Source: Prevotella sp. (lineage in GTDB: Bacteria > Bacteroidota > Bacteroidia > Bacteroidales > Bacteroidaceae). Taken from it: 40,443 nt of DNA. Positions 16,545 to 24,945 of this stretch are shown here, piece after piece (positions within the stretch are counted from its first letter, which is position 1; each line of letters begins with the position of its first letter). The stretch lies in NCBI GenBank assembly GCA_022774105.1, contig JALFNY010000058.1, positions 1 to 40,443 on the forward strand, written 5' to 3'. The notes below the pieces were generated by a model, which worked only from the letters and a program-made list of their open reading frames with translations, was not told the DNA's origin and did no database searches. Made by a program: the position numbers and the translations under genes.

Positions 16545-16579
16545 CGGGGCGCACTGGTATTGCTACCGATGCGCCCCGC
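16544..16579. terminator. strong hairpin between convergent nuclease and SDR genes
   Basis: GCGGGGCGCA (16544-16553) pairs perfectly with TGCGCCCCGC (16570-16579) over a 16-nt loop. It lies between the converging R-M and SDR genes and could end transcripts from both sides, although neither side has a long U-tract. Confidence 0.6.
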
Positions 16580-16598
16580 CTCTGTTATGTCTTGTTGT

Positions 16599-17408
16599 TT
16601 ACTTTGGCTGCTTTCCGATGTAGGCAAGAATACCTCCGTCCACGTAAAGCACGTGACCGTTCACTGCGTCAGATGCTTTTGATGCGAGGAACACGGCTGG
16701 TCCGCCGAGTTCTGATGGGTCAAGCCAACGGCCGGCAGGTGTCTTCGCACAGATGAAAGAGTCGAACGGATGGCGTGAGCCGTCTGGCTGACGCTCGCGC
16801 AGAGGTGCTGTCTGCGGTGTGGCGATGTAGCCTGGGCCGATGCCGTTACACTGTATGTTGTACTCACCGTATTCTGAACAGATGTTACGTGTCAGCATCT
16901 TCAGTCCGCCCTTGGCTGCTGCGTATGCTGATACGGTCTCACGGCCGAGTTCAGACATCATTGAACAGATGTTGATAATCTTGCCTTCCTTACGCTCCAT
17001 CATCTCCGGCAGCACGGCGGCAGCACAGATGTAGGGTGCAACGAGGTCTATATCGATTACCTGCTGGAACTCAGCACGCTTCATTTCGTGCATAGGTATG
17101 CGCTTAATGATACCTGCGTTGTTGACGAGTATGTCTATCTGGCCTACCTCTTGGTGTATCTTCTCAACGAGAGCCTTTACGCCTACCTCGTCAGTAACGT
17201 CACATACGTAGCCTTTTACGTTTGTGATTCCGGCTTCCTTATAGTTGGCGAGACCTCTTTCGAGGGCTGCCTCGTTGATGTCATTGAAGATAATGGTCTT
17301 CGCCCCGGCTGCAACGAAGGCCTTGGCGATGTTGAAACCTATGCCGTATGAGGCACCAGTAATCCATGCGTTCTTTCCCTCCAGGGAGAAATTCTCTAAG
17401 TTTGCCAT
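16599..17408 (-). CDS. SDR-family dehydrogenase, gluconate 5-dehydrogenase-like
   Basis: This 269-residue classical short-chain dehydrogenase has the NAD(P) loop ITGASYGIGFNIA (16-28), NNAG (96-99), catalytic Ser149 and the YAAAK pair Tyr162/Lys166. The later IGPGYIATPQT block is also present. The sequence most resembles Bacteroidales proteins called gluconate 5-dehydrogenase or 2-deoxy-gluconate 3-dehydrogenase (KduD-like), which act on sugar acids in the cytoplasm. No KduI or uronate genes lie next to it, so the substrate is inferred only from overall likeness. It is 63 bp downstream of the CoA-transferase gene on the same strand and may share its transcript. Confidence 0.82.
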   Translation of the reverse strand: MANLENFSLEGKNAWITGASYGIGFNIAKAFVAAGAKTIIFNDINEAALERGLANYKEAGITNVKGYVCDVTDEVGVKALVEKIHQEVGQIDILVNNAGIIKRIPMHEMKRAEFQQVIDIDLVAPYICAAAVLPEMMERKEGKIINICSMMSELGRETVSAYAAAKGGLKMLTRNICSEYGEYNIQCNGIGPGYIATPQTAPLRERQPDGSRHPFDSFICAKTPAGRWLDPSELGGPAVFLASKASDAVNGHVLYVDGGILAYIGKQPK

Positions 17409-17471
17409 AGTGATTGCAATTTTATTGGTTAATATTAGTTATGTTAGTATTCTTCGCTTCACCGTTCTGCA

Positions 17472-18974
17472 TTACTTGACATATTCTGCAAATTCCGTCA
17501 GGTGCATGTCTCCCTTGCGGCGAAGTGTGTCGTGCATGGCGAAGGCTGCGGGCAGATTGTGGTGTGTGTGTCCGCCAGTGGCTATGCTGAGGTACTCTCT
17601 CAGCAGTGGGCGGTAGTCCGGATGTGCACAGTTTTCGATTATGGTGTGTGCGCGTTCCAGTGGTGATTTTCCGCGCAGGTCGGCTATTCCTTGTTCTGTT
17701 ATTATCACGTTGACATCGTGTTCTGAGTGGTCCTGATGGCTTACCATCGGCACTATGGAGGATATCAGGCCACCTTTGGCAACGGAGGGGCAGGTGAAGA
17801 TTGAGATATAGGCGTTGCGTTCGAAGTCTCCAGAACCGCCTATTCCGTTCATCATCTTTGTTCCTGAGATGTGTGTGGAGTTGGCATTGCCGTATATGTC
17901 AACCTCTATTGCGGTGTTGATTGCTATCACTCCCAGGCGGCGTATTACTTCTGGTGAGTTTGATATCTCCGACTGACGTATTGTTAAGTGCTTGGCGAAG
18001 TGGTCAATGTTGTCATATACCTTCATCAGGCACTCGTTGTCAACTGTCAGCGAGCATGTTGATGCGTCCTTGACGCGTCCTTCGAGCATCATATCTACGA
18101 TGGCGTTCTGCAATACTTCGGTGTAGATATTGAAGTCGGGGACGTTCTTGTCCTGTCCTAATGCTGCGAGAATGGCGTTGGCCGTGCTGCCTACTCCGCT
18201 TTGCAGTGGCAGGAATTCTGGTGGTATAATGCCTCGTCTCATGTCGTTTACGAGGAACTGCGCCACGTTAGCGCCTATCTGGTCGGTCACGGGGTCTGAG
18301 CCTTTGAAGGCGCGTGCCTCGTCGGGAATGTTACATTCTACTACTCCTACCACCTTCTTCTTGTCCACTTCGAGGTATGGTGTGCCTATGCGGTCGTTTA
18401 CCTTTGTTATCATTATCGGCTGCCGGCATGGTGGGTCGGCGGGTTCATAGACATCATGCAGCAGTGAAGCGCCTTCGCTGTGGAAGGTGTTCAGTTCGAG
18501 TATCACCTTTTCTGCCATGCGTGCTACTGATGGTGCGATACCTCCTGCTGCGGTGAGATATACGTGGTACTTGTCTCCTGCGTCTTCTATTTTGCAGACT
18601 TCGAGTATTCCCCAGTTGAGTGGTCCATAGAATCCGTAGCGTAATTCCTGCGCCATGTGTGAGAGATGCAGGTCGTTGTACGCTATTTCGTTTTTGTTTA
18701 CGTGGGTACGGAAGTCTGGGTTCGTGGTGTAGGGAGCGCGGAATTTTATTGCGTTCGCCGCTGCGAGGTCTCCGTCTGTGCTCTGTCCTGTGGAGGCTCC
18801 GGTGAAGAGGCTCACCTTGAACTCGTTGCCTTTCTCGTGTTCTCTGACTGCTATCTTTGCCAGTTCTTTTGTTACTGCCTTGGGGGCACCTGCTGGTGTG
18901 AAGCCGCTAAGGCCCAGGCTGTCATCGTTTTTGATTAGGGATGCGGCCTCTTCGGCCGTGATTGTCTTATACAT
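17472..18974 (-). CDS. succinyl-CoA:acetate CoA-transferase (acetyl-CoA hydrolase/transferase family)
   Basis: The 500-residue protein matches class I CoA-transferases of the AarC/Cat1/ScpC type. SGFTPAGAPKAVTKEL opens the N-terminal domain. IYTEVLQNAIVDM contains the likely catalytic Glu286, and GIGGSGDFERNAYISIFTCPS and ITEQGIADLRGKSP are C-terminal landmarks. The enzyme would move CoA between succinate and acetate, which fits the succinate/acetate/propionate fermentation of this group. The gene has a full promoter upstream and is followed by the SDR gene. The name acetyl-CoA hydrolase is used for homologues, but transferase activity is more likely given the intact Glu. Confidence 0.87.
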   Translation of the reverse strand: MYKTITAEEAASLIKNDDSLGLSGFTPAGAPKAVTKELAKIAVREHEKGNEFKVSLFTGASTGQSTDGDLAAANAIKFRAPYTTNPDFRTHVNKNEIAYNDLHLSHMAQELRYGFYGPLNWGILEVCKIEDAGDKYHVYLTAAGGIAPSVARMAEKVILELNTFHSEGASLLHDVYEPADPPCRQPIMITKVNDRIGTPYLEVDKKKVVGVVECNIPDEARAFKGSDPVTDQIGANVAQFLVNDMRRGIIPPEFLPLQSGVGSTANAILAALGQDKNVPDFNIYTEVLQNAIVDMMLEGRVKDASTCSLTVDNECLMKVYDNIDHFAKHLTIRQSEISNSPEVIRRLGVIAINTAIEVDIYGNANSTHISGTKMMNGIGGSGDFERNAYISIFTCPSVAKGGLISSIVPMVSHQDHSEHDVNVIITEQGIADLRGKSPLERAHTIIENCAHPDYRPLLREYLSIATGGHTHHNLPAAFAMHDTLRRKGDMHLTEFAEYVK

Positions 18975-19026
18975 ATCTTTTACCTTTTTATGTTATATGT
19001 ACTGTTGTTTTGTTTGTTTTTGATTG

Positions 19027-19057
19027 CAAAGATAAGCATTTCGCACGAAACCGCCAA
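19027..19057 (-). promoter_or_regulatory. promoter of the CoA-transferase gene
   Basis: Minus-strand TTG at 19055-19057, a 20-bp spacer and TATCTTTG at 19027-19034. It lies back to back with the plus-strand promoter at 19095-19125. Confidence 0.72.
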
Positions 19058-19094
19058 ATTTGTGCAGGAAAAAGAGTGAAAAAACCGTAAAAAC

Positions 19095-19125
19095 TTGCAC
19101 ATGAATAAAATAATACTTACCTTTG
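19095..19125 (+). promoter_or_regulatory. promoter of the greA leader RNA
   Basis: TTG at 19095-19097, a 20-bp spacer and TACCTTTG at 19118-19125. The predicted transcription start near 19131 lies about 270 bp before greA, leaving a long untranslated stretch. Confidence 0.75.
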
Positions 19126-19130
19126 CACCT

Positions 19131-19340
19131 GGAAATGATGGTCTGACGGCCCTGCGCTGATGGTTTCTTTGCCTGCTTGTCGTGGGGTTGTGATCAGGTC
19201 ACGAGTAAGGATAGACGACATATTACATAGTTAAGGGATTCCGACTAAATGGCCCTGTATATATGGTGAGGCGGCAGCCGCGTGGGTACTGCCACCGCTG
19301 GTATATCAGGCGGACGCGAAGGTCGGGGTTCTTCTTTTTT
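19131..19340 (+). ncRNA. candidate structured leader or small RNA upstream of greA
   Basis: About 210 nt run from a strong promoter to a U-rich tract (TTCTTCTTTTTT, 19329-19340). Nested stems can be drawn: CCGAC 19241-19245 with GTCGG 19322-19326; CCTG 19254-19257 with CAGG 19307-19310, extended by ATAT pairs; and GGCGGCAG 19270-19277 with CTGCCACC 19289-19296. A second domain pairs CTTGTCGTG (from 19176) with CACGAGTAAG (to 19209). The last stem followed by U's looks like a terminator or attenuator. Size and form would suit a 6S-like or other small RNA, but I recognise no named family. Confidence 0.45.
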
Positions 19341-19398
19341 GTCGTCTGCCGAAGTCCGCTAACCAGAGTATAAACATTCATCATAAACCAAAAGAACT

Positions 19399-19863
19399 AT
19401 GGCATATATGTCAAAAGAAGGCTACGAGAATCTCGTGGCAGAACTACATCGCCTTGAGGCTATTGAGATGCCCAAGGCCAGTGCGGCTATCGCCGAGGCG
19501 CGTGACAAGGGAGACCTGTCTGAGAACTCCGAGTATGATGCAGCAAAAGAGGCTCAGGCTCATCTTGCCAACAAGATAAACCAGTTGAAGAACACCATTG
19601 CCGATGCTAAGATAGTGGACAAGAGCCGTCTGGCAACAGACGCTGTACAGTTGCTTTCAAAGGTAGAAATGGTGAATCTTACCACCAACGCCCGCATGAC
19701 CTACACCATCGTAAGTGCCAACGAGGCCAACCTGCGCGAGGGAAAAATCTCTATCGAGACACCAATAGCACAGGCTCTGCTGAACCACAAGGTAGGCGAC
19801 GAGGTGGAAGCAAAGATTCCCCGCGGCACGCTGAGACTGAAGATAGAGAACATCACATACTGA
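19399..19863 (+). CDS. greA: transcription elongation factor GreA
   Basis: The 154-residue cytoplasmic factor enters the RNA polymerase secondary channel and stimulates cleavage of backtracked RNA. The N-terminal coiled coil spans residues 5-75 with the acidic tip in EARDKGDLSENSEYDAAKEAQ, which holds the Asp and Glu needed for Mg2+ handling. The FKBP-like C-terminal domain is present (VEMVNLTTNARMTYTIVSANEAN and SPIAQALL-type GISIETPIAQALLNHKVGDEVE region). It is followed, after a 22-bp repeat array, by a HIT-family gene, a common Bacteroidales neighbour. The long structured stretch upstream may regulate it. Confidence 0.94.
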   Translation: MAYMSKEGYENLVAELHRLEAIEMPKASAAIAEARDKGDLSENSEYDAAKEAQAHLANKINQLKNTIADAKIVDKSRLATDAVQLLSKVEMVNLTTNARMTYTIVSANEANLREGKISIETPIAQALLNHKVGDEVEAKIPRGTLRLKIENITY

Positions 19864-19927
19864 CACACGATGGCGGCAGCACGCCGCTGCACCGCCATCA
19901 GTGAGGGCTTACAGGGGGAGGCAGCAG

Positions 19928-20015
19928 AGGCGACACGGTAATCAGCACCTCCTTACCCTGTAATCAGCACCTAACCACAGTGTAATCAGCACCTATTTAC
20001 GCTGCAATCAGCACC
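19928..20015 (-). repeat. 22-bp tandem array, locus C (4 units), between greA and the HIT gene
   Basis: Read on the minus strand, four units of exactly 22 bp begin at 20015, 19993, 19971 and 19949. They all start GGTGCTGATT, followed by ACA, ACC or GCA. AATCAGCACC ends recur every 22 bp on the plus strand. This locus is in the opposite orientation to A, B and D. Confidence 0.85.
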
Positions 20016-20095
20016 TTATTACAATCCAACATCACTGTCCCCGCCTCAGCGCAGCAACGTGAGGTAAGTATGGAGACAATAAAACCATCACAAAA

Positions 20096-20488
20096 ATGGA
20101 CATCTTTTCAAAAATAGCCGCTGGCGAAATACCCAGTTACAAATGCGCAGAGAACGAGGAGTTCTATGCCTTTCTTGACATCAGCCCCGTGGTAAGGGGA
20201 CACGTACTCGTAATACCCCGCCGTGAGGTGGACTACATCTTCGACATGGAGGACGACGAACTCTCACGCTTCCACGTATTCGCAAAACGTGTGGCAAAGG
20301 CTATCAAGGCCGCTTTCCCCTGCAAGAAGGTGGGAATGTCAGTATTCGGTCTGGAAGTACCACACGCCCACATACACCTCATGCCCATGAACAGCGAGGG
20401 CGACATGGACTTCCGTCGCGAGAAACTGCAACTGCCACAGGAGGAGATGCAGGAGATAGCAGCGAAGATACGCGAGGCCTTCGTATAA
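20096..20488 (+). CDS. HIT-family nucleotide hydrolase (Hint-like)
   Basis: The 130-residue protein has the histidine-triad signature VPHAHIHLMPM with His90, His92 and His94, and the earlier RGHVLVIPRREV strand typical of Hint/HinT. Such enzymes hydrolyse purine nucleoside phosphoramidates and aminoacyl-adenylates in the cytoplasm. The start MDIFSKIAAGEIPSYKCAENEEFYAFLDI is the standard HIT opening. It lies 232 bp after greA, with the repeat array between, and 36 bp before the TonB-type receptor gene. Confidence 0.9.
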   Translation: MDIFSKIAAGEIPSYKCAENEEFYAFLDISPVVRGHVLVIPRREVDYIFDMEDDELSRFHVFAKRVAKAIKAAFPCKKVGMSVFGLEVPHAHIHLMPMNSEGDMDFRREKLQLPQEEMQEIAAKIREAFV

Positions 20489-20524
20489 CACACCACAAGC
20501 AAACACACTGATACAACATTGATA

Positions 20525-22792
20525 ATGCCCGGAAAAATAATCACCATATTACTTCTGCTCGCCCTCACCACCACAGCGCAGGCACAGAAGACAGACAGCA
20601 AGAAGAGCAAGATAGAAGACCAGTTGCTCAACGAGATTCAGGTTACAGGACGCAGGTCAACAATGAAACTGAAGGTTGACCGCAAGGAGTTTGACGTGGC
20701 AAGCCTCATAACCGCCGCCGGACAGACAGCAAGCGAGGTGCTGGAGAACATACCATCAGTAGATGTTGACAACGACGGCAACGTATCACTGCGCGGCAAC
20801 TCAAGCGTGGAGGTATGGATAAACGGACGTGCCAGCGGACTGACCAGCGACAACCGCGCACAGATACTGCAACAACTGCCGGCAGAAAGCATAGAGCGCA
20901 TAGAGGTGATAGACAACCCCTCGGCCAAGTTCTCAGCCGAAGGCTCGGCGGGCATAATCAACATCGTGCTGAAAAAAGAACGAAAAAGCGGATACTACGG
21001 CTCCATGCAGGCCGGAGCCAACACCAGAGGAGGAGCCAACACGTCATTCAACATCAACTATAACTCATCAAAACTCGACGCATACCTCAACATAGGCTAC
21101 CGCCACAGAGAGAACGTAGGCCGCAACGAGAGCACGCAGGACAACATAACCAACGGTGTGCCCACAACATACGAACGCCATCTCACAGAAGAAAACCGCT
21201 GGGGTAACATGCTCTTCACACGCGCAGGAGCCACATGGCACGTAACAGACAAAGACGACATCGGCCTGAACGGAATGATGTTCACAGGAAAAAACAAGAG
21301 CAACTCCTCCACACCATACTACTACGGAGCATACACCACACAAGGAGAGGCACTGGAACGCATAAGGCAGAGAGACACCTACACAGGAGGACCAATGGAT
21401 ATGTACAACGTGGAGATGAACTATCGCCACAACTTCAGCGACAAACACTTCATTGACCTCGTAGTATCACACAACAGATGGAAATCAGATAACGACAACA
21501 TCTATCAGGACTCAATATACTACACCGACAGAACACTGCCCACAACAAGCACATACCAGTCACGACCCCTTAACATAAACAACCGCAGGACAGAGGTAAG
21601 GCTGGACTATGAGAACCCCATCACAGAATACCTGAAACTGGAAGCCGGATACAACGGCAACTTCTCACACGAGAACACACCGCAGTACTCATACGAAGCA
21701 CAGGACTGGTATGGCGAAAACCTTACAGAAGACCAGAACTACTTCAACCGCTTCACCTATGACAACAACATACACGCCCTGTACACCACGCTGTCACTCA
21801 ACACAGACAAGTTCGGCATCATGGCAGGACTACGCGGAGAATACTGGCGCGTGGAGACAGAATCACTGAACTGGACACAAGAACACGGGAAGGAAGAAAA
21901 GGAACAACCATTCAAGAAAGACTACTTCCAACTGTTCCCCTCAGTATTCATGTCATACCAACTGACACCCACACAACAACTACAACTGAACTACACACGC
22001 CGCCTGAGACGACCATGGGGAGGAGAACTAAACAACTTCCGCAACACCAGCGACGCCACAATGGTATCCTTCGGTAACCCGGAACTGACACCAGAGTACT
22101 CCAGTTCCTTCTCGCTGAACTACCTGAAACAGTGGGATATGCACTCACTGCTCGTGTCAGGATACTACCGTCCCACGACAGACGTGATACAACGCATCAA
22201 CTATCGCAACCAAAGCGACCAGATAATGTTTCGCACCCCGATGAACGTAGCAAAGTCACTGTCAACAGGTATAGAACTAACAGGCAAGAGTAAGATAGGA
22301 AGAATACTCGACCTGACAACCAACGTGAACCTGTACTACTACAAACTCGACGCCTTCGAATACGAAATAGAAGGACAAACCATAACCGGGCAGGCACAAG
22401 ACAACTTCACATGGAACGCACGCCTCATAGCCGCCGTGACACTACCACACGACATCAGCGTGCAGGCAAGCGCCAGATACAACTCACGGCAGATAATAAC
22501 ACAAGGACACAGACCAGCATCCTACGGTCTGGACCTCGGCATAAAGAAAAACCTGATGAACCGAAAAATAGTACTGTCAGTAAACTGCCGCGACGTGCTC
22601 AACAGCCGTAAGTGGGAGAGTTACACCAGTAGCGACACCTTCTACCGCTACCAACAGAACAGAAGAGGCAGCAGAAGAGTGAACTTCACCGTAACATGGA
22701 ACTTCGGAAACCAGTCCGGCATGAAGAAAAAAGAGGAACGACAGCAACTTGAAGAAGACGACACCAACACAATGGGAGGCTACGAGATGTAA
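20525..22792 (+). CDS. TonB-dependent receptor-like outer membrane protein (OMP_b-brl_3 type)
   Basis: The 755-residue precursor has a signal peptide (MPGKIITILLLLALTTTAQAQ). A plug domain follows (about 35-150) with VTGRRSTMKLKVDRKEFDV, ASEVLENIPSVDVDNDGNVSLRGN and SIERIEVIDNPSAKFSAEGSAGIINIVLKK. A large barrel ends with NFTVTWNFGNQ. Unlike SusC, it lacks the N-terminal carboxypeptidase-regulatory domain and has no SusD partner nearby. This pattern fits the outer membrane beta-barrel family often labelled TonB-dependent receptor; the ligand is unknown. ATG 20525 is preferred over the TTG two codons earlier. The C-terminus is a charged tail, MKKKEERQQLEEDD. Confidence 0.86.
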   Translation: MPGKIITILLLLALTTTAQAQKTDSKKSKIEDQLLNEIQVTGRRSTMKLKVDRKEFDVASLITAAGQTASEVLENIPSVDVDNDGNVSLRGNSSVEVWINGRASGLTSDNRAQILQQLPAESIERIEVIDNPSAKFSAEGSAGIINIVLKKERKSGYYGSMQAGANTRGGANTSFNINYNSSKLDAYLNIGYRHRENVGRNESTQDNITNGVPTTYERHLTEENRWGNMLFTRAGATWHVTDKDDIGLNGMMFTGKNKSNSSTPYYYGAYTTQGEALERIRQRDTYTGGPMDMYNVEMNYRHNFSDKHFIDLVVSHNRWKSDNDNIYQDSIYYTDRTLPTTSTYQSRPLNINNRRTEVRLDYENPITEYLKLEAGYNGNFSHENTPQYSYEAQDWYGENLTEDQNYFNRFTYDNNIHALYTTLSLNTDKFGIMAGLRGEYWRVETESLNWTQEHGKEEKEQPFKKDYFQLFPSVFMSYQLTPTQQLQLNYTRRLRRPWGGELNNFRNTSDATMVSFGNPELTPEYSSSFSLNYLKQWDMHSLLVSGYYRPTTDVIQRINYRNQSDQIMFRTPMNVAKSLSTGIELTGKSKIGRILDLTTNVNLYYYKLDAFEYEIEGQTITGQAQDNFTWNARLIAAVTLPHDISVQASARYNSRQIITQGHRPASYGLDLGIKKNLMNRKIVLSVNCRDVLNSRKWESYTSSDTFYRYQQNRRGSRRVNFTVTWNFGNQSGMKKKEERQQLEEDDTNTMGGYEM

Positions 22793-22809
22793 AAAGTAAG
22801 CCACACAAT

Positions 22810-24567
22810 ATGATGCTACCAATATTCTTCCACAAACGCCGCAACACATACCAGCAGGGCAAATACCGCCCGACAAACAACACAAGGCGAAGGGGACGAA
22901 CAAGAAAAAGCCCCCTCGCCCTGTGCATCATAGCCACAATAATAACGGCAACGTGGGCAATATGGTACCTATACCCAACCACCGAAGAAGAGAAAAAAGC
23001 AGTACAAGAACAACTCTTAACAGAGACAAGGTACATAATAGCAGCCGGAAACACCGACATACTATCATTCACCACAACAAGAGGAGACACCATACTCGAA
23101 GGCATAAGCAGTGCCGACACCATAAAAGAAACCACAATAACAAAAGACACAATAGCCGCACAATGGGTAAGAAAATGGGAATACCTGCCCTACAACGGCC
23201 ATAACCTCGTGGCAGAAGCAGCAGACACCCCAGCAATATGCCACAAGACACAAAAAGAAATAGCCACACTGCTGGCACGACAAGCACAATATATAGCACA
23301 AGAACAAAAGACAACAAAAACACAACAGGCCGATGTAGATTACTTCCTGAGAACACACACCGTGCTTGACAACGGCTTCGACATAGTAGCCCGATACAGA
23401 AAAAAACTCGAACAACACTCAGTAGCACTGACACAAGCAGCAACACTGGTGCAGAAAGCACTAAAAGGAAAGAACCTATCGCTGCGAATAGAACGACGAT
23501 ACTACATCATTCCCGACACAACAGGCAATAGAACAGAGTGCATACCACACAAGGTAAAAGACAATCTGGTACACCTGACACCAGAAAAAAATACCGGCAA
23601 GCCAACAATCACAAGCAGACTATGCCGAAAAAAAGACGCACCAGCCATGCTAAAGGCACGACGTCCACACAAAAAGAAAGCATGGACAACAGCCATTGAC
23701 AGCATAGGCACATACACAGGAGGACGTGACTCAATGGCAATGCCACACGGTTACGGACAGTTGCACACCCACCAAGGAGCCTATTACGAAGGAGAATGGA
23801 CACACGGAAAGCGCAACGGCGTAGGATTCTCCATCACACCAGGACAGAGACTGCGCCTCGGAGAATGGAAAGACGACAAGTTTCTCGGTGAGAGAATAAC
23901 CTACACACCAGAAAGAATATACGGCATTGACATCTCACGCCACCAACATGAAAAAGGAAGAAAGCGCTACTCCATCAACTGGCAGGACCTGCGCATCACC
24001 TCACTCGGTAAGAAGTCAAAGAAGATAATACACGGAAAAGTAGATTACCCCGTAAGATTCGTCTTCATAAAAGCCACAGAAGGCGTAACAATAAGAAACA
24101 AATACTTCTCCGCCGACTATGCAGCAGCCCGCAAACACGGCTACCGCACAGGAGCATATCACTTCTTCTCCAGCAGAACCCCAGGCAGACACCAGGCCAT
24201 AAACTTCCTGCGCAACAGCCGATACACAAAAGGTGACCTCCCGCCAGTGCTCGATTTAGAACCCACCGACGCACAGATAAGGAAGGCAGGAGGCATACAA
24301 GCACTGTTCCGCAACGTCAGAACATGGCTCAACACCGTGGAGAACCAACGAGGAGTACGCCCAATACTCTACATAAGCCAGCGCTTCGTAAACAAATACC
24401 TGTCGCTCGCACCAGACCTACACAATAACTATGACGTATGGATAGCACGCTACGGAGAATACAAACCCGATGTAAACCTCGTCTATTGGCAACTATCTCC
24501 CGACGGAAGAGTAAAGGGAATACACGGCGATGTGGACATAAACGTATATAACGGATTCAACTTCTAA
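22810..24567 (+). CDS. membrane-anchored MORN-repeat and GH25 lysozyme-like protein
   Basis: This 585-residue protein has a basic N-terminus (residues 1-34, many Arg/Lys), one membrane segment (about 36-55), a long helical stretch (60-300), and MORN-like repeats at about 312-360 (MPHGYGQLHTHQGAYYEGEW, GKRNGVGF, RLGEWKDDKFLGERI). A C-terminal GH25 domain (371-585) completes it. GH25 hallmarks are YGIDISRHQ with Asp374, FVFIKATEGVTIRN, AYHFFSSRTPG and VLDLEP with Asp482/Glu484, then VYWQLSPDGRVKGIHGDVDIN. It would cleave peptidoglycan from a periplasm-facing anchor. The gene is notably A-rich on its coding strand. It follows the receptor gene by 17 bp and precedes rbfA by 25 bp. Confidence 0.84.
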   Translation: MMLPIFFHKRRNTYQQGKYRPTNNTRRRGRTRKSPLALCIIATIITATWAIWYLYPTTEEEKKAVQEQLLTETRYIIAAGNTDILSFTTTRGDTILEGISSADTIKETTITKDTIAAQWVRKWEYLPYNGHNLVAEAADTPAICHKTQKEIATLLARQAQYIAQEQKTTKTQQADVDYFLRTHTVLDNGFDIVARYRKKLEQHSVALTQAATLVQKALKGKNLSLRIERRYYIIPDTTGNRTECIPHKVKDNLVHLTPEKNTGKPTITSRLCRKKDAPAMLKARRPHKKKAWTTAIDSIGTYTGGRDSMAMPHGYGQLHTHQGAYYEGEWTHGKRNGVGFSITPGQRLRLGEWKDDKFLGERITYTPERIYGIDISRHQHEKGRKRYSINWQDLRITSLGKKSKKIIHGKVDYPVRFVFIKATEGVTIRNKYFSADYAAARKHGYRTGAYHFFSSRTPGRHQAINFLRNSRYTKGDLPPVLDLEPTDAQIRKAGGIQALFRNVRTWLNTVENQRGVRPILYISQRFVNKYLSLAPDLHNNYDVWIARYGEYKPDVNLVYWQLSPDGRVKGIHGDVDINVYNGFNF

Positions 24568-24592
24568 CACACACTTAATACAGAATAGCACC

Positions 24593-24928
24593 ATGCAAGA
24601 GACAAGACAAAACCGTATTTCACGCCTGCTCCAAAAGGAACTGAGCCTCATCTTCCAAAGCCAGACACGCCAAATGCGAGGCGTAATGATAAGCGTTACA
24701 AGGGTGAAGATATCACCTGACCTCAGCATCTGCACCGCATACCTCAGCATTTTCCCCTCAGAAAAAGGGGAAGAACTACTGAGAAACATCAACAGCAATA
24801 ACACAACAATACGCTATGACCTCGGCCAAAAGGTGAGAAACCAACTCCGCATAATACCGGAACTACGCTTCTTCCTTGACGATTCATTAGACTACATAGA
24901 CCATATAGACGACCTTCTGAAGCAATAA
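24593..24928 (+). CDS. rbfA: ribosome-binding factor A
   Basis: The 111-residue protein has the KH-like RbfA layout: QNRISRLLQKELSLIFQ at the start, VMISVTRVKISPDLSICTAYLSIFP in the middle, and IIPELRFFLDDSLDYIDHIDDLL at the end. RbfA binds the free 30S subunit and helps 16S rRNA 5'-end maturation. The gene lies 17 bp before a LolC/E-type permease gene, a neighbour pair common in Bacteroidales. Confidence 0.93.
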   Translation: MQETRQNRISRLLQKELSLIFQSQTRQMRGVMISVTRVKISPDLSICTAYLSIFPSEKGEELLRNINSNNTTIRYDLGQKVRNQLRIIPELRFFLDDSLDYIDHIDDLLKQ

Positions 24929-24945
24929 ACATACCGTTTGACGAG

